Below, piece by piece: positions 34,184-43,320 of a stretch of 64,000 nt of DNA. The DNA is from Candidatus Binataceae bacterium (GTDB taxonomy: Bacteria; Desulfobacterota; Binatia; Binatales; Binataceae): assembly GCA_035508495.1 (NCBI GenBank), contig DATJMX010000013.1, forward strand, positions 1 through 64,000. The letters are read 5' to 3'. Below the pieces are notes generated by a model that was not told the DNA's origin, ran no database searches, and saw nothing but the letters and a program-made list of their open reading frames with translations. The position numbers and the translations under genes are program-made. The first letter of the stretch is position 1. The number at the start of each line of letters is the position of its first letter.

Positions 34184-35010
34184 CCGAACCGCATCAGCAT
34201 CTTTTCGACGGCGCGCCGCGGCTGCACTACCTGGAATGGAATTCGGACGCGAAACAGACGCTGATCCTGCTGCATGGCAACTCGGCCAATGCTTGGTGGT
34301 GGGAGGCGGTCGCGCGCGCGATCTCGCGCGACTTTCGAATCGTCGCGCTCGATCAGCGCGGCCACGGGGACAGCGAATGGGTTCAGCCACCAGCGTACGC
34401 GCCGCGCGAATACGCCCAGGACCTCGCGCGCTTCATCGAACATGATTCGCAACTGCACGGTCGCCCGATCATCGTCGGGCACAGCATGGGCGGGTTGAGC
34501 GTCCTCGCCTATGCCGCGAAGCATCTTGATGCCGCGCGCGGCGCGATCGTGATCGATTCCGCGATCGTGTCGAGCCGCGGCCGCGATCGTTATCTGCGCC
34601 GCCTGAAGAGCCTACCTGTCGTTACTTATCCCGATCTTGAAACCGCCAAGGCGCGCTATCGCCTGATGCCGAATGAAGGCGAGATCGCGCCTGAGATCCT
34701 CGGCACCGTCGCGGAGAAGAGTCTCGCGCGCACCGATGAAGGGCGATGGACGCTGAAGTTCGATCGCGACAGCTTCTTCGGCGGCGACGGCATGAACGTG
34801 GTCGAGGCTCTCGCCGCTGTGACGATCCCAACCCTGCTGGTGCGTGCGGAGAACAGCCGCATCATGACGGTGGAAGGCCTCGAGCGCGCCGCCATCGCCA
34901 ATCCGCGCGCGCAAGCGGTGACGATCCCGGGTGCGCATCATCATGTTCTGCTCGAGATGCCGGCCGCTGTCGCCCAAGTGATCGAAGACTTCGCGCGCAG
35001 CCTCGAATGA
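34180..35010 (+). CDS. Alpha/beta hydrolase 2
   Basis: A 276-residue hydrolase starting at GTG inside the end of hydrolase 1. LILLHGNSANAWWWEAV forms the oxyanion loop, ALDQRGHGDSEW follows, the nucleophile Ser lies in GHSMGGLSVLAY, and the His in PGAHHHVLLEMP. It is clearly related to hydrolase 1 in layout (same DQRGHG, same GHSMG spacing), so the pair probably arose by tandem duplication. Its stop overlaps the start of the NlpC/P60-like gene, making a three-gene coupled unit. Confidence 0.9.
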   Translation: MTEPHQHLFDGAPRLHYLEWNSDAKQTLILLHGNSANAWWWEAVARAISRDFRIVALDQRGHGDSEWVQPPAYAPREYAQDLARFIEHDSQLHGRPIIVGHSMGGLSVLAYAAKHLDAARGAIVIDSAIVSSRGRDRYLRRLKSLPVVTYPDLETAKARYRLMPNEGEIAPEILGTVAEKSLARTDEGRWTLKFDRDSFFGGDGMNVVEALAAVTIPTLLVRAENSRIMTVEGLERAAIANPRAQAVTIPGAHHHVLLEMPAAVAQVIEDFARSLE

Positions 35011-35453
35011 AGGCGCGGCGCAGCAGGCCAATCACTCTGAAGATCCCAGCGCGGTTTTTGTCGGTCCCCTACGACGGCTCTCGATATCCAGGTGCCATCA
35101 AGGCTTCGGACCTGCGCGACGGCGCGAACTGTCAGCGATTTGCATTCGAGCTACTGCGGCACTTCGGCAGGACGGTTCCGAATTTTCGTTCGAGCGAGCT
35201 ATGGGACGATGCTGAGCAGACGACGATCGCGAAGCGACTCCGCCCTCTCGATCTGTTGCTGTTCAGCCGCGACGGTCGCGCGTGGGGCGCGCATGTTGGC
35301 GTCTATCTCGGTGAAGGCCAGGTGATTCATCTGGCGAAGAAAGTCGGACGTCCCGAGATCTGGACGATGGCTGACTTCGCGGCCGATCCTTCTTATCGAG
35401 TGTTCATCGGGGCCAAGCGCGTCAGAGCGTCGTCGCGCGTGCGAGCGCGTTAG
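35007..35453 (+). CDS. NlpC/P60-like cysteine peptidase or amidase
   Basis: The ATG overlaps the previous stop (ATGA), giving 148 residues. The frame continues upstream only as a shadow of hydrolase 2. The presumed catalytic Cys lies in DGANCQRFAFELLRHFG, and the His in GAHVGVYLGEGQVIHLAKKV, matching the Cys...His layout of papain-like NlpC/P60 proteins. No signal peptide is seen, so it acts in the cytoplasm or uses another export route. Cell-wall peptide cleavage is typical for the family but not shown here. Coupling to two alpha/beta hydrolases is unusual. Confidence 0.68.
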   Translation: MKARRSRPITLKIPARFLSVPYDGSRYPGAIKASDLRDGANCQRFAFELLRHFGRTVPNFRSSELWDDAEQTTIAKRLRPLDLLLFSRDGRAWGAHVGVYLGEGQVIHLAKKVGRPEIWTMADFAADPSYRVFIGAKRVRASSRVRAR

Positions 35454-35809
35454 CCCTTCCGGCAGACCACCTCGATATTGTTGCCATCGGGATCGAAAAT
35501 GAACGCGGCGTAGTAGGTCGGAGTATATTGGGCGCGAATCCCGGGCGCGCCGTTGTCGATACCACCCGCCGCGATCGCGGCTTGATAGAACGCGTCGACG
35601 GCAGTGCGGTCTTTCGCGCCGAACGCAAAGTGCGATCGATTGCGCGGCTCGCCGACGTGGATCCAGAACGAGGGAAATGAATCGTCGCCGAACCCGATAG
35701 CGTTCTCCAGTTCATAAATGATTTTGAAGTCGAGCGGTGCCAGCACCTGGGCGTAGAAATCCTTGCTACACGCAAGATCGGAAACAAATAGTTCCATGTG
35801 ATCGAGCAT
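35450..35809 (-). CDS. VOC-family (glyoxalase/dioxygenase superfamily) protein
   Basis: A 119-residue protein with the paired beta-alpha-beta-beta-beta fold: HMELFVSDLACSKDFYAQVL at the N-terminus, a central AFGAKDRTAVDAFYQAA, and a terminal AAFIFDPDGNNIEVVCRKG. The potential metal ligands are a His near residue 4, a His near 59 and the Glu of NIEVV. Glyoxalase-like lyase, isomerase or resistance roles are possible. The gene is convergent and overlaps the NlpC/P60-like gene by 4 nt. Confidence 0.88.
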   Translation of the reverse strand: MLDHMELFVSDLACSKDFYAQVLAPLDFKIIYELENAIGFGDDSFPSFWIHVGEPRNRSHFAFGAKDRTAVDAFYQAAIAAGGIDNGAPGIRAQYTPTYYAAFIFDPDGNNIEVVCRKG

Positions 35810-35844
35810 CGGCGAAATCCTCCGCTTAACGATCAGTCAACGCG

Positions 35845-36288
35845 TCAAAGCGGCCGTTCCATCTTGCGATGTGCAATTCCTGCCTCCTCGAACACGTCGC
35901 CGATCGGAATATAGCCGCTGCGCAGGTAGAAACCTTCCGCAGTGAGTTGCGCATGAAGCACAGCCACGCGAAAACCGCGCGCGCGTGCCGCGTTCATCAG
36001 AAATTCCAGGATCTCGCGGCCGATTCCGCTGCCGCGCAGCTCGCGCAGCACCGCCATCCTGCCGATTTTGATTTCGTGCTCGCCATGCGGCAGCATCCTG
36101 CCTGTGCCGACCGGAGCGCCATCGATGAGCGCGAGCGCATGGAAGGCGCGCGCATCGTCGTCATCGAGCTCGATTGCTTCAGGCACGTTCTGCTCTTCGA
36201 TAAAGACGCGGCGGCGAATCGCATAAGCCTGCTCGAATTGCGCCGGCGTCGTGATCGCGACGACTTCGATGTTCTCGTGACCCGCCAT
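35845..36288 (-). CDS. GNAT-family acetyltransferase (ElaA-like)
   Basis: A 147-residue protein beginning after a plausible ATG. FEQAYAIRRRVFIEEQNVPE is the hallmark start of the ElaA/YjcF branch of GNAT enzymes. The acetyl-CoA-binding loop is RELRGSGIGREILEFL, and YLRSGYIPIGDVFEEAGIAH is near the end. It would transfer an acetyl group from acetyl-CoA to an unknown amine. It is transcribed with the VOC gene, 35 nt apart. Confidence 0.9.
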   Translation of the reverse strand: MAGHENIEVVAITTPAQFEQAYAIRRRVFIEEQNVPEAIELDDDDARAFHALALIDGAPVGTGRMLPHGEHEIKIGRMAVLRELRGSGIGREILEFLMNAARARGFRVAVLHAQLTAEGFYLRSGYIPIGDVFEEAGIAHRKMERPL

Positions 36289-36377
36289 GCCGCCTCAGTA
36301 TCGCGCCGATTGTCTCGCGTCAAACTCGGGGTTCATCGTGCGATGAGGCCTGTGCTACGCTTTCGCGCGTAAAGCAA

Positions 36378-37358
36378 ATGCCGAAGCTTCAGGAAACGAT
36401 TTATGCGCCGGAATTCGAGGGCGGAACGTGGGTGCAGGGCGCGCCCGTCGTGCTCAGCGCGTTGCGCGACAAGGCTGTCGTGCTGGTCGATTTCTGGGAT
36501 TTTACTTGCGTCAATTGTATCCGCACGTTGCCGTACGTTGCGCAGTGGCATCGGCGTTACGCCGACAAGGGGCTCGTCGTAGTCGGAGTGCATGCGCCGG
36601 AGTTTTCATTCGCGCGTGAGGGCTCGTTCGTCGTCGATGCAGCGCGGCGCTTCGGTCTCGAGTATCCAATAGTGCTCGACAATGAATACGCGATCTGGCG
36701 CGCCTACACGAACCGTTTCTGGCCGGCGAAATATCTCGTCGATGCCAAGCGGCGGATTCGCTACTACCACTTCGGCGAAGGCGCATACGAGGAAAGCGAA
36801 ATCGCGATTCAGCAGGCACTGCGCGATTTGAATCCTGCGATCGAGTTGCCGCCGCCGATGCCGCCGATGCGCGACAGCGACCGTCCCGGCGCGGTGTGCT
36901 ATCGCGTTACGCCCGAGCTTTATCTCGGCCACGCGCGCGGACAGTTCGGAAATCCTGGTGGAGTTGCGAAGGACACCGCCTACGACTACACCGATCCCGG
37001 ACGTCACATGGAAGGGCTGGCGTTCCTCGGCGGGCGATGGCGTGTCGAGCAGGAAGCCGCGCACGCTGACGCGGCGGGTGCGTCGCTTGCGATTCGCTAC
37101 ACCTCGAAAGACGTCAACCTCGTGATGGCGCCGCCGCCCGGTCTCTCGATTCGTGCCGAATTGATCCTGGGCGAAGGTGAGAAGCCGGGCGACGATGTGA
37201 GACTTGAAGGCGGGCGTGCGTTTGTCACCGTCGATCGCCCGCGGATGTATTCGCTGGTGTCGAACGACTCGGTGAACTCCGGCGCGCTCACGATTCGCGC
37301 CGAAGCGGCAGGTCTCACCCTGTATGCGTTCACATTCATCTCGTGCGCGGTCGCATAG
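36378..37358 (+). CDS. TlpA/DipZ-like redoxin-domain protein
   Basis: A 326-residue protein without signal peptide or membrane segment. Residues 1-160 form a thioredoxin-like domain with the CxxC site in DFWDFTCVNCIRTLPYV. Residues about 165-325 resemble the C-terminal carbohydrate-binding-like module of DipZ proteins (GHARGQFGNPGG, RWRVEQEAAHADAAG, VYLVM-like strands). DipZ normally carries a CcdA membrane domain in front, and this is absent. It is likely a cytosolic or partner-dependent disulfide reductase or peroxidase. It is followed 18 nt later by the sirtuin gene. Confidence 0.85.
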   Translation: MPKLQETIYAPEFEGGTWVQGAPVVLSALRDKAVVLVDFWDFTCVNCIRTLPYVAQWHRRYADKGLVVVGVHAPEFSFAREGSFVVDAARRFGLEYPIVLDNEYAIWRAYTNRFWPAKYLVDAKRRIRYYHFGEGAYEESEIAIQQALRDLNPAIELPPPMPPMRDSDRPGAVCYRVTPELYLGHARGQFGNPGGVAKDTAYDYTDPGRHMEGLAFLGGRWRVEQEAAHADAAGASLAIRYTSKDVNLVMAPPPGLSIRAELILGEGEKPGDDVRLEGGRAFVTVDRPRMYSLVSNDSVNSGALTIRAEAAGLTLYAFTFISCAVA

Positions 37359-37376
37359 TCCGCGAAGGCGAATCCA

Positions 37377-38174
37377 ATGGAACAGGAACCAGTCAAGGCC
37401 ACGGATTCAGAAATCAAAGCTGCAGCCGAGGTTTTGCTCGCGGCGCGTTATCCGATTGCACTGACGGGGGCGGGGATGTCGGTCGAAAGCGGGATCCCGC
37501 CGTTTCGCGGCCCGGGCGGACTCTGGACGAAATACGGCGAGCCGCCGACGAACGGCTTCCAGCGCTTTCTTGCCGACCCCAAGAAGGCGTGGGAAGAGCG
37601 CCTCGCGAGCCGCAACGACGAGCTCTACAAGCCGCTGTCCGTTGCCAAGCCGAATCCGGGGCACGCGGCGCTCGTCGAGCTCGAGACGATGGGCGTGCTG
37701 CGGTTCGTAATTACACAAAATGTGGACGATCTGCATCGCCAGGCAGGCCAGAAGTCACTGGCCGAGATTCACGGCAACTGGACCCTGATCCGATGCATCG
37801 ACTGCGGCCGCAGGTTCCAGCGCGAGGAAATCAGTCTCGAAGCGCTGCCGCCGATCTGCCCGAAATGTGAAGGCATCCTCAAGAGCGACACCGTCTCGTT
37901 TGGCGAGCCGATCCCGACCGACGTGCTCAACCAGTGCGCGCGCCACGCCGCCCAGTCCGACCTCGTGATCGTCGCCGGCACTTCAGCCACCGTCTACCCC
38001 GCAGCCGGCTTCGCCATCGAAGTAAAAGAACGCGGCGGCACGTTGATCGAAGTAAATCTCTACGAATCCGAAATCACCCGATTCTGCGACATAAGCCTCC
38101 GCGGAGGCTCCGCCGAAATCCTCCCGCGCCTGGTCGCCGCCGTGAGCGCATCGAGGAAACAAAAGCTGTCCTGA
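37377..38174 (+). CDS. NAD-dependent protein deacylase (sirtuin)
   Basis: A 265-residue sirtuin with the Rossmann signatures LTGAGMSVESGIPPFRG and FVITQNVDDLHRQAG. The catalytic His is in EIHGNWTLIRC. Zinc is held by CIDC (about 140-143) and CPKC (about 161-164). VAGTSATVYPAAGFA completes the NAD pocket. The Tyr/Arg pair that marks desuccinylating class III enzymes (AFYNARR in E. coli CobB) is not seen at the aligned spot, so deacetylation is the safer guess. It follows the redoxin gene closely and converges on the glycosyltransferase gene, three bases away. Confidence 0.93.
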   Translation: MEQEPVKATDSEIKAAAEVLLAARYPIALTGAGMSVESGIPPFRGPGGLWTKYGEPPTNGFQRFLADPKKAWEERLASRNDELYKPLSVAKPNPGHAALVELETMGVLRFVITQNVDDLHRQAGQKSLAEIHGNWTLIRCIDCGRRFQREEISLEALPPICPKCEGILKSDTVSFGEPIPTDVLNQCARHAAQSDLVIVAGTSATVYPAAGFAIEVKERGGTLIEVNLYESEITRFCDISLRGGSAEILPRLVAAVSASRKQKLS

Positions 38175-38177
38175 TCT

Positions 38178-40001
38178 TCAGGTGAGATTTTGCTCGGGCT
38201 TTTCGGCGGGGGCTTTGCGTTTGTGAAGCAGGACCATTTCGTCACTGCCGTCTAGTTCGGTGGGGTTGCTGGTCAGGATTATTTCGTAGCGGTCCTGTAG
38301 CGACACTGGCGAGGCGAAGTAGATCGAGCGCCAGGCGATCAGGTAGTCGGGGAGGTTGGGATTGGTGGTGTGGAGGATCGGCATGTTGCGGCCGCTGTAA
38401 AACGCCACGTCGTAGTTCAGGATTTCGAGGTAGCCAATCGGATCGCTGCCGACTTCTTTCATCGTATCGATCGCAAATGTTTTTAATGACAACGTGTTAG
38501 CAATCGCCGGCACGACGATGATGTTCGTGGCGAGCGAGATCAGCGTCATCGCGAGGGCGATCGGCACGACGAGGCGCTGGATTGCGGCCCGCCTCGCCAG
38601 CATCCAGATGCCGAGCACGAGTGCGAGCGCCGGGATTGCGACGGCGGCGTTGGCGTGCGATCTCACCGCAGTCGCGAGCGCAGGCATGAAGCCGGGATTC
38701 TGGATACCTGCCGCGTAGATTATCTGATGCAGCCGGTCCTGCTGATATGCAAGTAGTGTCAGCGCGCCGAGTGCGCCAGCGGCGCACATCGCCAGGGCGG
38801 ATCCGGAAAGCTTCTGCATCCATCTGACCCAGGTTTTCACGCCACTTGCGCTATTGGTGATTGCGCTCACGATGTATATCCCCGCGATCGTCGCGAGCGC
38901 GGGATAAAGCGCGAGCAGGTACACGCCGCGCTTGCTCTGCGGGATGTTGTAGAAAAAGAGCACGATTGCGAACCACAAAAGAAAGTACGCGAGGCGCTGG
39001 TCGATCGGCCGCGGGCGGCGGAGCGCCTGCAGGGCCGGAATCGGCATCACGATCGTCCACGGCAGGAAGCCTGCGAGCAGCGCGAATTCCATGTAGTAGA
39101 ACGGATGCGCGTGCGGCTCGTGAACGGTGGCGCTGCCGACGACGCGAAACAGGTTCTCCGCGAGAATCTGCTTTTCGAAGAACGCGGGCCCGCCGACGAT
39201 AAACGCCGCGACGTACCATCCCCCGGCAAGGATCGCGACAACAATCGCGCCGCGCACGAGAGCCAGGTCGCGCAGCAGCGGCCATTTTCGATAAAGCGCG
39301 ATCCATGCGAGCGCGACCGCGCCGGGTAGCGCCGCACCCACGGGTCCCTTGGTCAGGATCGCGCAGGCGATCGCGACGTACAGCAGCATCCGCCGCGTCG
39401 TCAGCCCCTCGGCCATCATGATGAACTCGAAGAACGCGACCTCCATGAAAAACGTCAGCGTCATATCGACGCGCGCGCCCGTCGCCGCCTGCAAATACTG
39501 GAACGTCGTCGCCATCATGAGCGCCGCGAAGAATGCGCTCAGGTTGTCGAAGATGCGGCGGCCATAAAAATAGCAGACCAGTACGCCACCGATTCCGAAC
39601 GCAGCCGACGGCAGCCGCACCGTGAATTCCGTCACGCCGCCGACGAGCGAGATGAGCGCCGCCAGCCAATGCATCAGCAGCGGCTTCGACGGTATCTCGA
39701 CGCCGGCGCGCTGCGGCAGGATGAATCCGCCGCCATGCGTCATGTTGTAAATCGTCACCGCCTCGCGCGGTTCGCCCTTGGTATAGAGCGGATAGCCGCC
39801 GAGGTTCACGAGGTAGAGCGCGACCGTCATGATGATGAGGATCGGCAGCGCATTGTGCGGCTCGGCGATCGCGCTCAGCCATCGCGGGATCGCGGGGCGC
39901 GGCTCGAGTCGCGGTGAATCGGGCGCTGGTGCCTCTCGTGTTTCGGGCGCGTTCGCAGCGGGCTCGTCGAGTGCGTCGCCCGCTTCGTTTCGGTCATCCA
40001 T
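38178..40001 (-). CDS. GT39/ArnT-like membrane glycosyltransferase
   Basis: About 607 residues from the ATG at 40001. A 45-residue Pro/Ala/Glu-rich cytosolic tail leads to a multi-pass PMT/ArnT domain. The first external loop has LGGYPLYTKGEPREAVTIYN, where the Glu/Asp near the first helix is the usual catalytic region. RVDMTLTFFMEVAFFEFIMM and WYVAAFIVGGPAFFEKQIL are further family features. About ten membrane helices follow (for example LLYVAIACAILTKGPVGAAL, MFIVAPAIA-like stretches). A polyprenyl-phosphate sugar donor and lipid A or protein acceptor are expected. The acceptor cannot be told. Confidence 0.88.
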   Translation of the reverse strand: MDDRNEAGDALDEPAANAPETREAPAPDSPRLEPRPAIPRWLSAIAEPHNALPILIIMTVALYLVNLGGYPLYTKGEPREAVTIYNMTHGGGFILPQRAGVEIPSKPLLMHWLAALISLVGGVTEFTVRLPSAAFGIGGVLVCYFYGRRIFDNLSAFFAALMMATTFQYLQAATGARVDMTLTFFMEVAFFEFIMMAEGLTTRRMLLYVAIACAILTKGPVGAALPGAVALAWIALYRKWPLLRDLALVRGAIVVAILAGGWYVAAFIVGGPAFFEKQILAENLFRVVGSATVHEPHAHPFYYMEFALLAGFLPWTIVMPIPALQALRRPRPIDQRLAYFLLWFAIVLFFYNIPQSKRGVYLLALYPALATIAGIYIVSAITNSASGVKTWVRWMQKLSGSALAMCAAGALGALTLLAYQQDRLHQIIYAAGIQNPGFMPALATAVRSHANAAVAIPALALVLGIWMLARRAAIQRLVVPIALAMTLISLATNIIVVPAIANTLSLKTFAIDTMKEVGSDPIGYLEILNYDVAFYSGRNMPILHTTNPNLPDYLIAWRSIYFASPVSLQDRYEIILTSNPTELDGSDEMVLLHKRKAPAEKPEQNLT

Positions 40002-40094
40002 TTGCAAGTTCAGCTACCGCGACTAACATACCTGCACCAAATTAAATTAGCAGGAGGGGCGCGCGCGCCCTTCATCGCACGCAGGAGAAGAGTC

Positions 40095-40928
40095 ATGGCG
40101 GAGCGCCTCGAAGATAAAGTTGCGATCGTTACCGGATGCGGACGCGAGCGCGGAATCGGACGCGCGATCGCGCTCCGGCTCGCGCGCGAGGGTGCGCACG
40201 TCGTCGCGGCGGACTACTGCCGCGCGATGAGCGAGTATCCCGATGCGAAGTTCGGCCAGATGCAGGAGCTCGAAGGCGTCGCCGCCGAGATCCGCAAGCT
40301 CGGACGCCGCAGTATCGCGGTCAAAGTCGACGTCACCGACGAGGCCGAGGTCGAGGCGATGACGGCCGCCGCGATCAAGGAGTTCGGCCGCGTCGACATC
40401 CTGTGTAACAACGCGGGTGGCGGCGTCGGCGGCGGCCCCGTCGTGCAACATTCACTCGATGCGTGGAATCGCACGGTCGCGATCAACCTGACCGGCACGT
40501 TCCTGTGCGCGAAGCACGTCGCGCCGCAGATTATCGCGGGCGGCCGCGGTGGGCGGATCATCAACACCGCATCGATCGCGGGCAAGCGCGGCGGGCCCGG
40601 GATGGCGGCGTACTGCGCGGCGAAGCACGGCGTGATCGGGCTCACGCGATGCCTCGCGCTCGAGCTCGGCCAGTTCGGGATCACGGTGAACGCAGTATGC
40701 CCCGGCTTCGTCGAGACTCAGCTCTTCGAGGGGTTGATTAACATGGTCGGCACGGCGCGCAATCTGAATCGCGAGCAGGTGCTGCAAACGTTCGTTGCGC
40801 AGGTGCCGATGGGCCGGATGGAAAACGGCGACGACGTGGCCGATGTCGTCGCGTTCCTCGCATCGAAGGACGGCGGCTATATGACCGGCCAGGCGCTAAA
40901 CATCTGCGGTGGCGTCGAAGTGCATTGA
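40095..40928 (+). CDS. Short-chain dehydrogenase/reductase
   Basis: The ATG after GCAGGAGAAG gives 277 residues. The cofactor loop VTGCGRERGIGRAIAL has four extra residues between the glycines. An acidic residue at the end of beta-2 (VVAADY) hints at NAD preference. NNAG is followed by the catalytic Ser (NTASIAG) and Y-x3-K in YCAAKHGVIGLTR. The C-terminal VCPGFVETQLFEGL and YMTGQALNICGG are standard. A keto/hydroxy substrate cannot be named. It faces a strong imperfect hairpin at 40934-41022 right after its stop. Confidence 0.9.
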   Translation: MAERLEDKVAIVTGCGRERGIGRAIALRLAREGAHVVAADYCRAMSEYPDAKFGQMQELEGVAAEIRKLGRRSIAVKVDVTDEAEVEAMTAAAIKEFGRVDILCNNAGGGVGGGPVVQHSLDAWNRTVAINLTGTFLCAKHVAPQIIAGGRGGRIINTASIAGKRGGPGMAAYCAAKHGVIGLTRCLALELGQFGITVNAVCPGFVETQLFEGLINMVGTARNLNREQVLQTFVAQVPMGRMENGDDVADVVAFLASKDGGYMTGQALNICGGVEVH

Positions 40929-40933
40929 TTGAA

Positions 40934-41022
40934 AATAGCCTCTCCCGCGGCTGCCGTCACAGGCCGCGGCCTCTCCCGGTGTGCGACTTCCGCCTGTGGC
41001 GTCAGCCGCGGGCGAGGCTATT
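40934..41022. repeat. Long imperfect palindrome (31-nt arms) between two convergent genes
   Basis: The arm at 40934-40964 (starts AATAGCCTCTCCCGCGGC) pairs with 40992-41022 with three mismatches in 31. The 27-nt loop holds a second CCTCTCCC. It directly follows the SDR stop and precedes the stop of the convergent CDGSH gene. It could be a bidirectional terminator or a REP/MITE-like unit, as it shares the CCTCTCCC core with the palindromes at 53028-53061 and 61399-61680. Confidence 0.7.
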
Positions 41023-41047
41023 CAATCGCAGATCGAACTCGACGAAA

Positions 41048-41251
41048 TTAGTATTCGTTCTTGATGAGGACGCGATCCTTGCCGTCGTAGATGTAGACGT
41101 CGGTTGGATTCTCGTCGCGCGTGATCTTGTGGGAGCCGTCGCAGAACGGCTTGTTCTTGGAGAGGCCGCAGGCGCAGATGTAGAGCGGCAGTTCGGTTCC
41201 TTCGGGAACTTCGTAAGGGCCGTTTTTTTCGTGCCTTATGATTCGGGCCAT
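41048..41251 (-). CDS. CDGSH iron-sulfur domain protein
   Basis: A 67-residue protein from the ATG encoding [12 protein letters not shown]. The frame also opens at a GTG 69 nt earlier, without support. The single CDGSH motif reads [16 protein letters not shown], giving the three-Cys, one-His ligands of a [2Fe-2S] cluster. The N-terminal basic strand ([18 protein letters not shown]) and C-terminal [14 protein letters not shown] are usual for small bacterial members. A redox or cluster-transfer role is expected. No partner is obvious. Confidence 0.93.
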   Translation of the reverse strand: MARIIRHEKNGPYEVPEGTELPLYICACGLSKNKPFCDGSHKITRDENPTDVYIYDGKDRVLIKNEY

Positions 41252-41341
41252 CGGATGTGTCCTCGATATTCGCGCGCGCGGCGCGGCTTGGATTTCAAGC
41301 CACTTAAGATCACGTGGCACCCGGCAGTCAAATGGAACTGG

Positions 41342-42343
41342 CTAGCCGAGCGGCTGATGGATCGATTCGGCGATTTCGACCTCGTCATGATGCGTCCGAT
41401 GGCCCTCGGCGCCGAGCACGAGACCGAGCACGCCTGAGATCGCGATCAGGATTCCGATCACCTCGCGGCGCGTCGCATGCTCGCCGAGGAAGATCACAGC
41501 AAACAGAATCGACAAGAGCGGGATTCCCGGCACGACCAGCGCGGTCGTCCACGCGAGCGAGAGCCGGCTGATGGCGCCGTACCAGGTGAGCGCGCCGAAG
41601 AAGTAGATCAGCACGCCGGTGAAGATCGTGACGGCGAGCATTTGCGGATTGGCGAGCTGCGGAACGGTGGCGGCGCGGAACACCAGGAGCAGCGCCGTCA
41701 TGAACATCGAGGCGTAGATGAAGCGCGCGCCGGTGACCGTCGCGGGCGACAGCGGCGGCATCACCTTGAGCCCGATGACATGCGAGGTCTGCCAGAAGAA
41801 TGGCGTGATAAACACGAGACCCGCGGCCCACCACGGCGATAGGGAGCCGCCGCCAAATACCGACGAGATTCCGATCAGAATCACGGCAGTCGCAGCGACC
41901 TGACGCAGCGACGGGCGCTCGCCTACAAAAATCGTGGAGAGCACGAGCGAATATACCGGCTCGCTCTGCAGCAGCAGCACGCCCAGCACGGCGTTTATCT
42001 TTGCGAGGCCGTAAGTGACGGTGAGGCTCGTCATCACGGTGCCGCTGAGGCCCATCAGGCAGAGCCGCGTTCTGAAGCGCGGATCGAAGATGGTGCTGAG
42101 GTTTCCGCTGATCGACAGCCAGGCGATGGAGCAGAGCGCGGCGACGATCACGCATCCCGAGCAGAAAAGCAGGGGGTCGAGGTGCACCGCGCCAAAGCGC
42201 ATCGCGACCGGCTGCCCCGCGCCAAGGATCGTGCTCAGGATCGCGCTCAGGATGCCGATTCGGAACGCCCGCGCGCGGCGCGCATGACGAGCCTCGGCGG
42301 CGGCCGCCAGATGCGCGGCGGCGCTCGGCGAAGTCGCGCTCAT
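41342..42343 (-). CDS. EamA/DMT-superfamily transporter
   Basis: A 333-residue membrane protein with ten helices in two EamA repeats. The first spans about residues 28-155 (ILSAILSTILGAGQPVAM; GLAKINAVLGVLLLQSEPVY). The second begins near 170 (WAAGLVFITPFFWQTSHVIG) and ends in FLGEHATRREVIGILIAISG. It likely exports or imports small metabolites or amino acids. It overlaps the uppP stop by four bases, so it is transcribed with that gene. Confidence 0.85.
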   Translation of the reverse strand: MSATSPSAAAHLAAAAEARHARRARAFRIGILSAILSTILGAGQPVAMRFGAVHLDPLLFCSGCVIVAALCSIAWLSISGNLSTIFDPRFRTRLCLMGLSGTVMTSLTVTYGLAKINAVLGVLLLQSEPVYSLVLSTIFVGERPSLRQVAATAVILIGISSVFGGGSLSPWWAAGLVFITPFFWQTSHVIGLKVMPPLSPATVTGARFIYASMFMTALLLVFRAATVPQLANPQMLAVTIFTGVLIYFFGALTWYGAISRLSLAWTTALVVPGIPLLSILFAVIFLGEHATRREVIGILIAISGVLGLVLGAEGHRTHHDEVEIAESIHQPLG

Positions 42344-43125
42344 CGGATCGTCAGCGCCACCAGGATCACGATCACGCCCGCGATGATCCGATAGATCGCA
42401 AACGGCCGGTAGGTATGCGTGCGAACGTATCTGATGAGGAGAGCGATCGAGAGAATGCCGAAGAATGCTGAGGCGAGGAAGCCGAGACCGAGCTGCGAAG
42501 TGAGGCCGCCTTTGAGCGCCTTGTGCAACTCGAGCATCCCGGCGCCGGCGATGATCGGCGTCGCCATCAGGAACGAGAAATTCGCCGCATCTTCGCGTGC
42601 GAGACCGAGAAGCCTGGCCATCGTGATCGTCGCGCCCGAGCGCGAAACGCCCGGCACGATCGCCAGCGCTTGGCTGAGACCGATCAGGAACGCATCGACT
42701 ACGGTCATCTGTCGTACTTTACGTTTGTCGGTGCTGTAGATGTCGGCGAGCCACAGGACGATGCCCATGATCGCGAGGGTGCAGGCGATTAGAGCCGGGG
42801 TGCGAAAAATCGTCTCGGCCTCTTTCTCGAATAGCACGCCGATGATGGCGCCCGGCACCGAGGCAATTATCAACAGCATCAACAGCCGCCGCGGCATCTG
42901 CTGTCCGCTCGCGAGCGACAATCCCATGTCGAGCCAATCGCGCCAGTAGTAGATGAGGAGCGCGAGCAAAGTGCCGAGATGAAGCGCCACGTCGAACGCC
43001 AGGCCGGGATCTTCCCAATTCAAAAGCCAAGGTATTATTACGAGATGCGCCGAGCTCGAGACGGGCAGGAACTCGGTGAGGCCCTGAACGATGCCGAGGA
43101 CGATTGCTTGAGGGTTAGAAAGCAT
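42340..43125 (-). CDS. uppP: Undecaprenyl-diphosphatase UppP/BacA
   Basis: A 261-residue membrane protein with both conserved active-site regions: GLTEFLPVSSSAHLV (about 15-29) and VPGVSRSGATITMARLLG (about 158-175). It has eight expected helices. It dephosphorylates undecaprenyl pyrophosphate to recycle the lipid carrier for wall and glycan synthesis. Length and motifs are normal. It is the first gene of a pair with the EamA transporter. Confidence 0.96.
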   Translation of the reverse strand: MLSNPQAIVLGIVQGLTEFLPVSSSAHLVIIPWLLNWEDPGLAFDVALHLGTLLALLIYYWRDWLDMGLSLASGQQMPRRLLMLLIIASVPGAIIGVLFEKEAETIFRTPALIACTLAIMGIVLWLADIYSTDKRKVRQMTVVDAFLIGLSQALAIVPGVSRSGATITMARLLGLAREDAANFSFLMATPIIAGAGMLELHKALKGGLTSQLGLGFLASAFFGILSIALLIRYVRTHTYRPFAIYRIIAGVIVILVALTIR

Positions 43126-43320
43126 AAGGATTTCAGCTATTTACCGAGTAGGTGCAGACGTGCAACAATTTGCGGCCGATTAACCGAGCGGTCGGGAACA
43201 GCATCTAATGCATAATCGGATACCTTCGGTACGCTTGACCCGGCGGTCCGTAGGCTTAACAATACTGGTCGTGTCCGGCATCTGGGAGGGTCCACAAAGG
43301 TTCGGGAGGTCAGCGAACTT

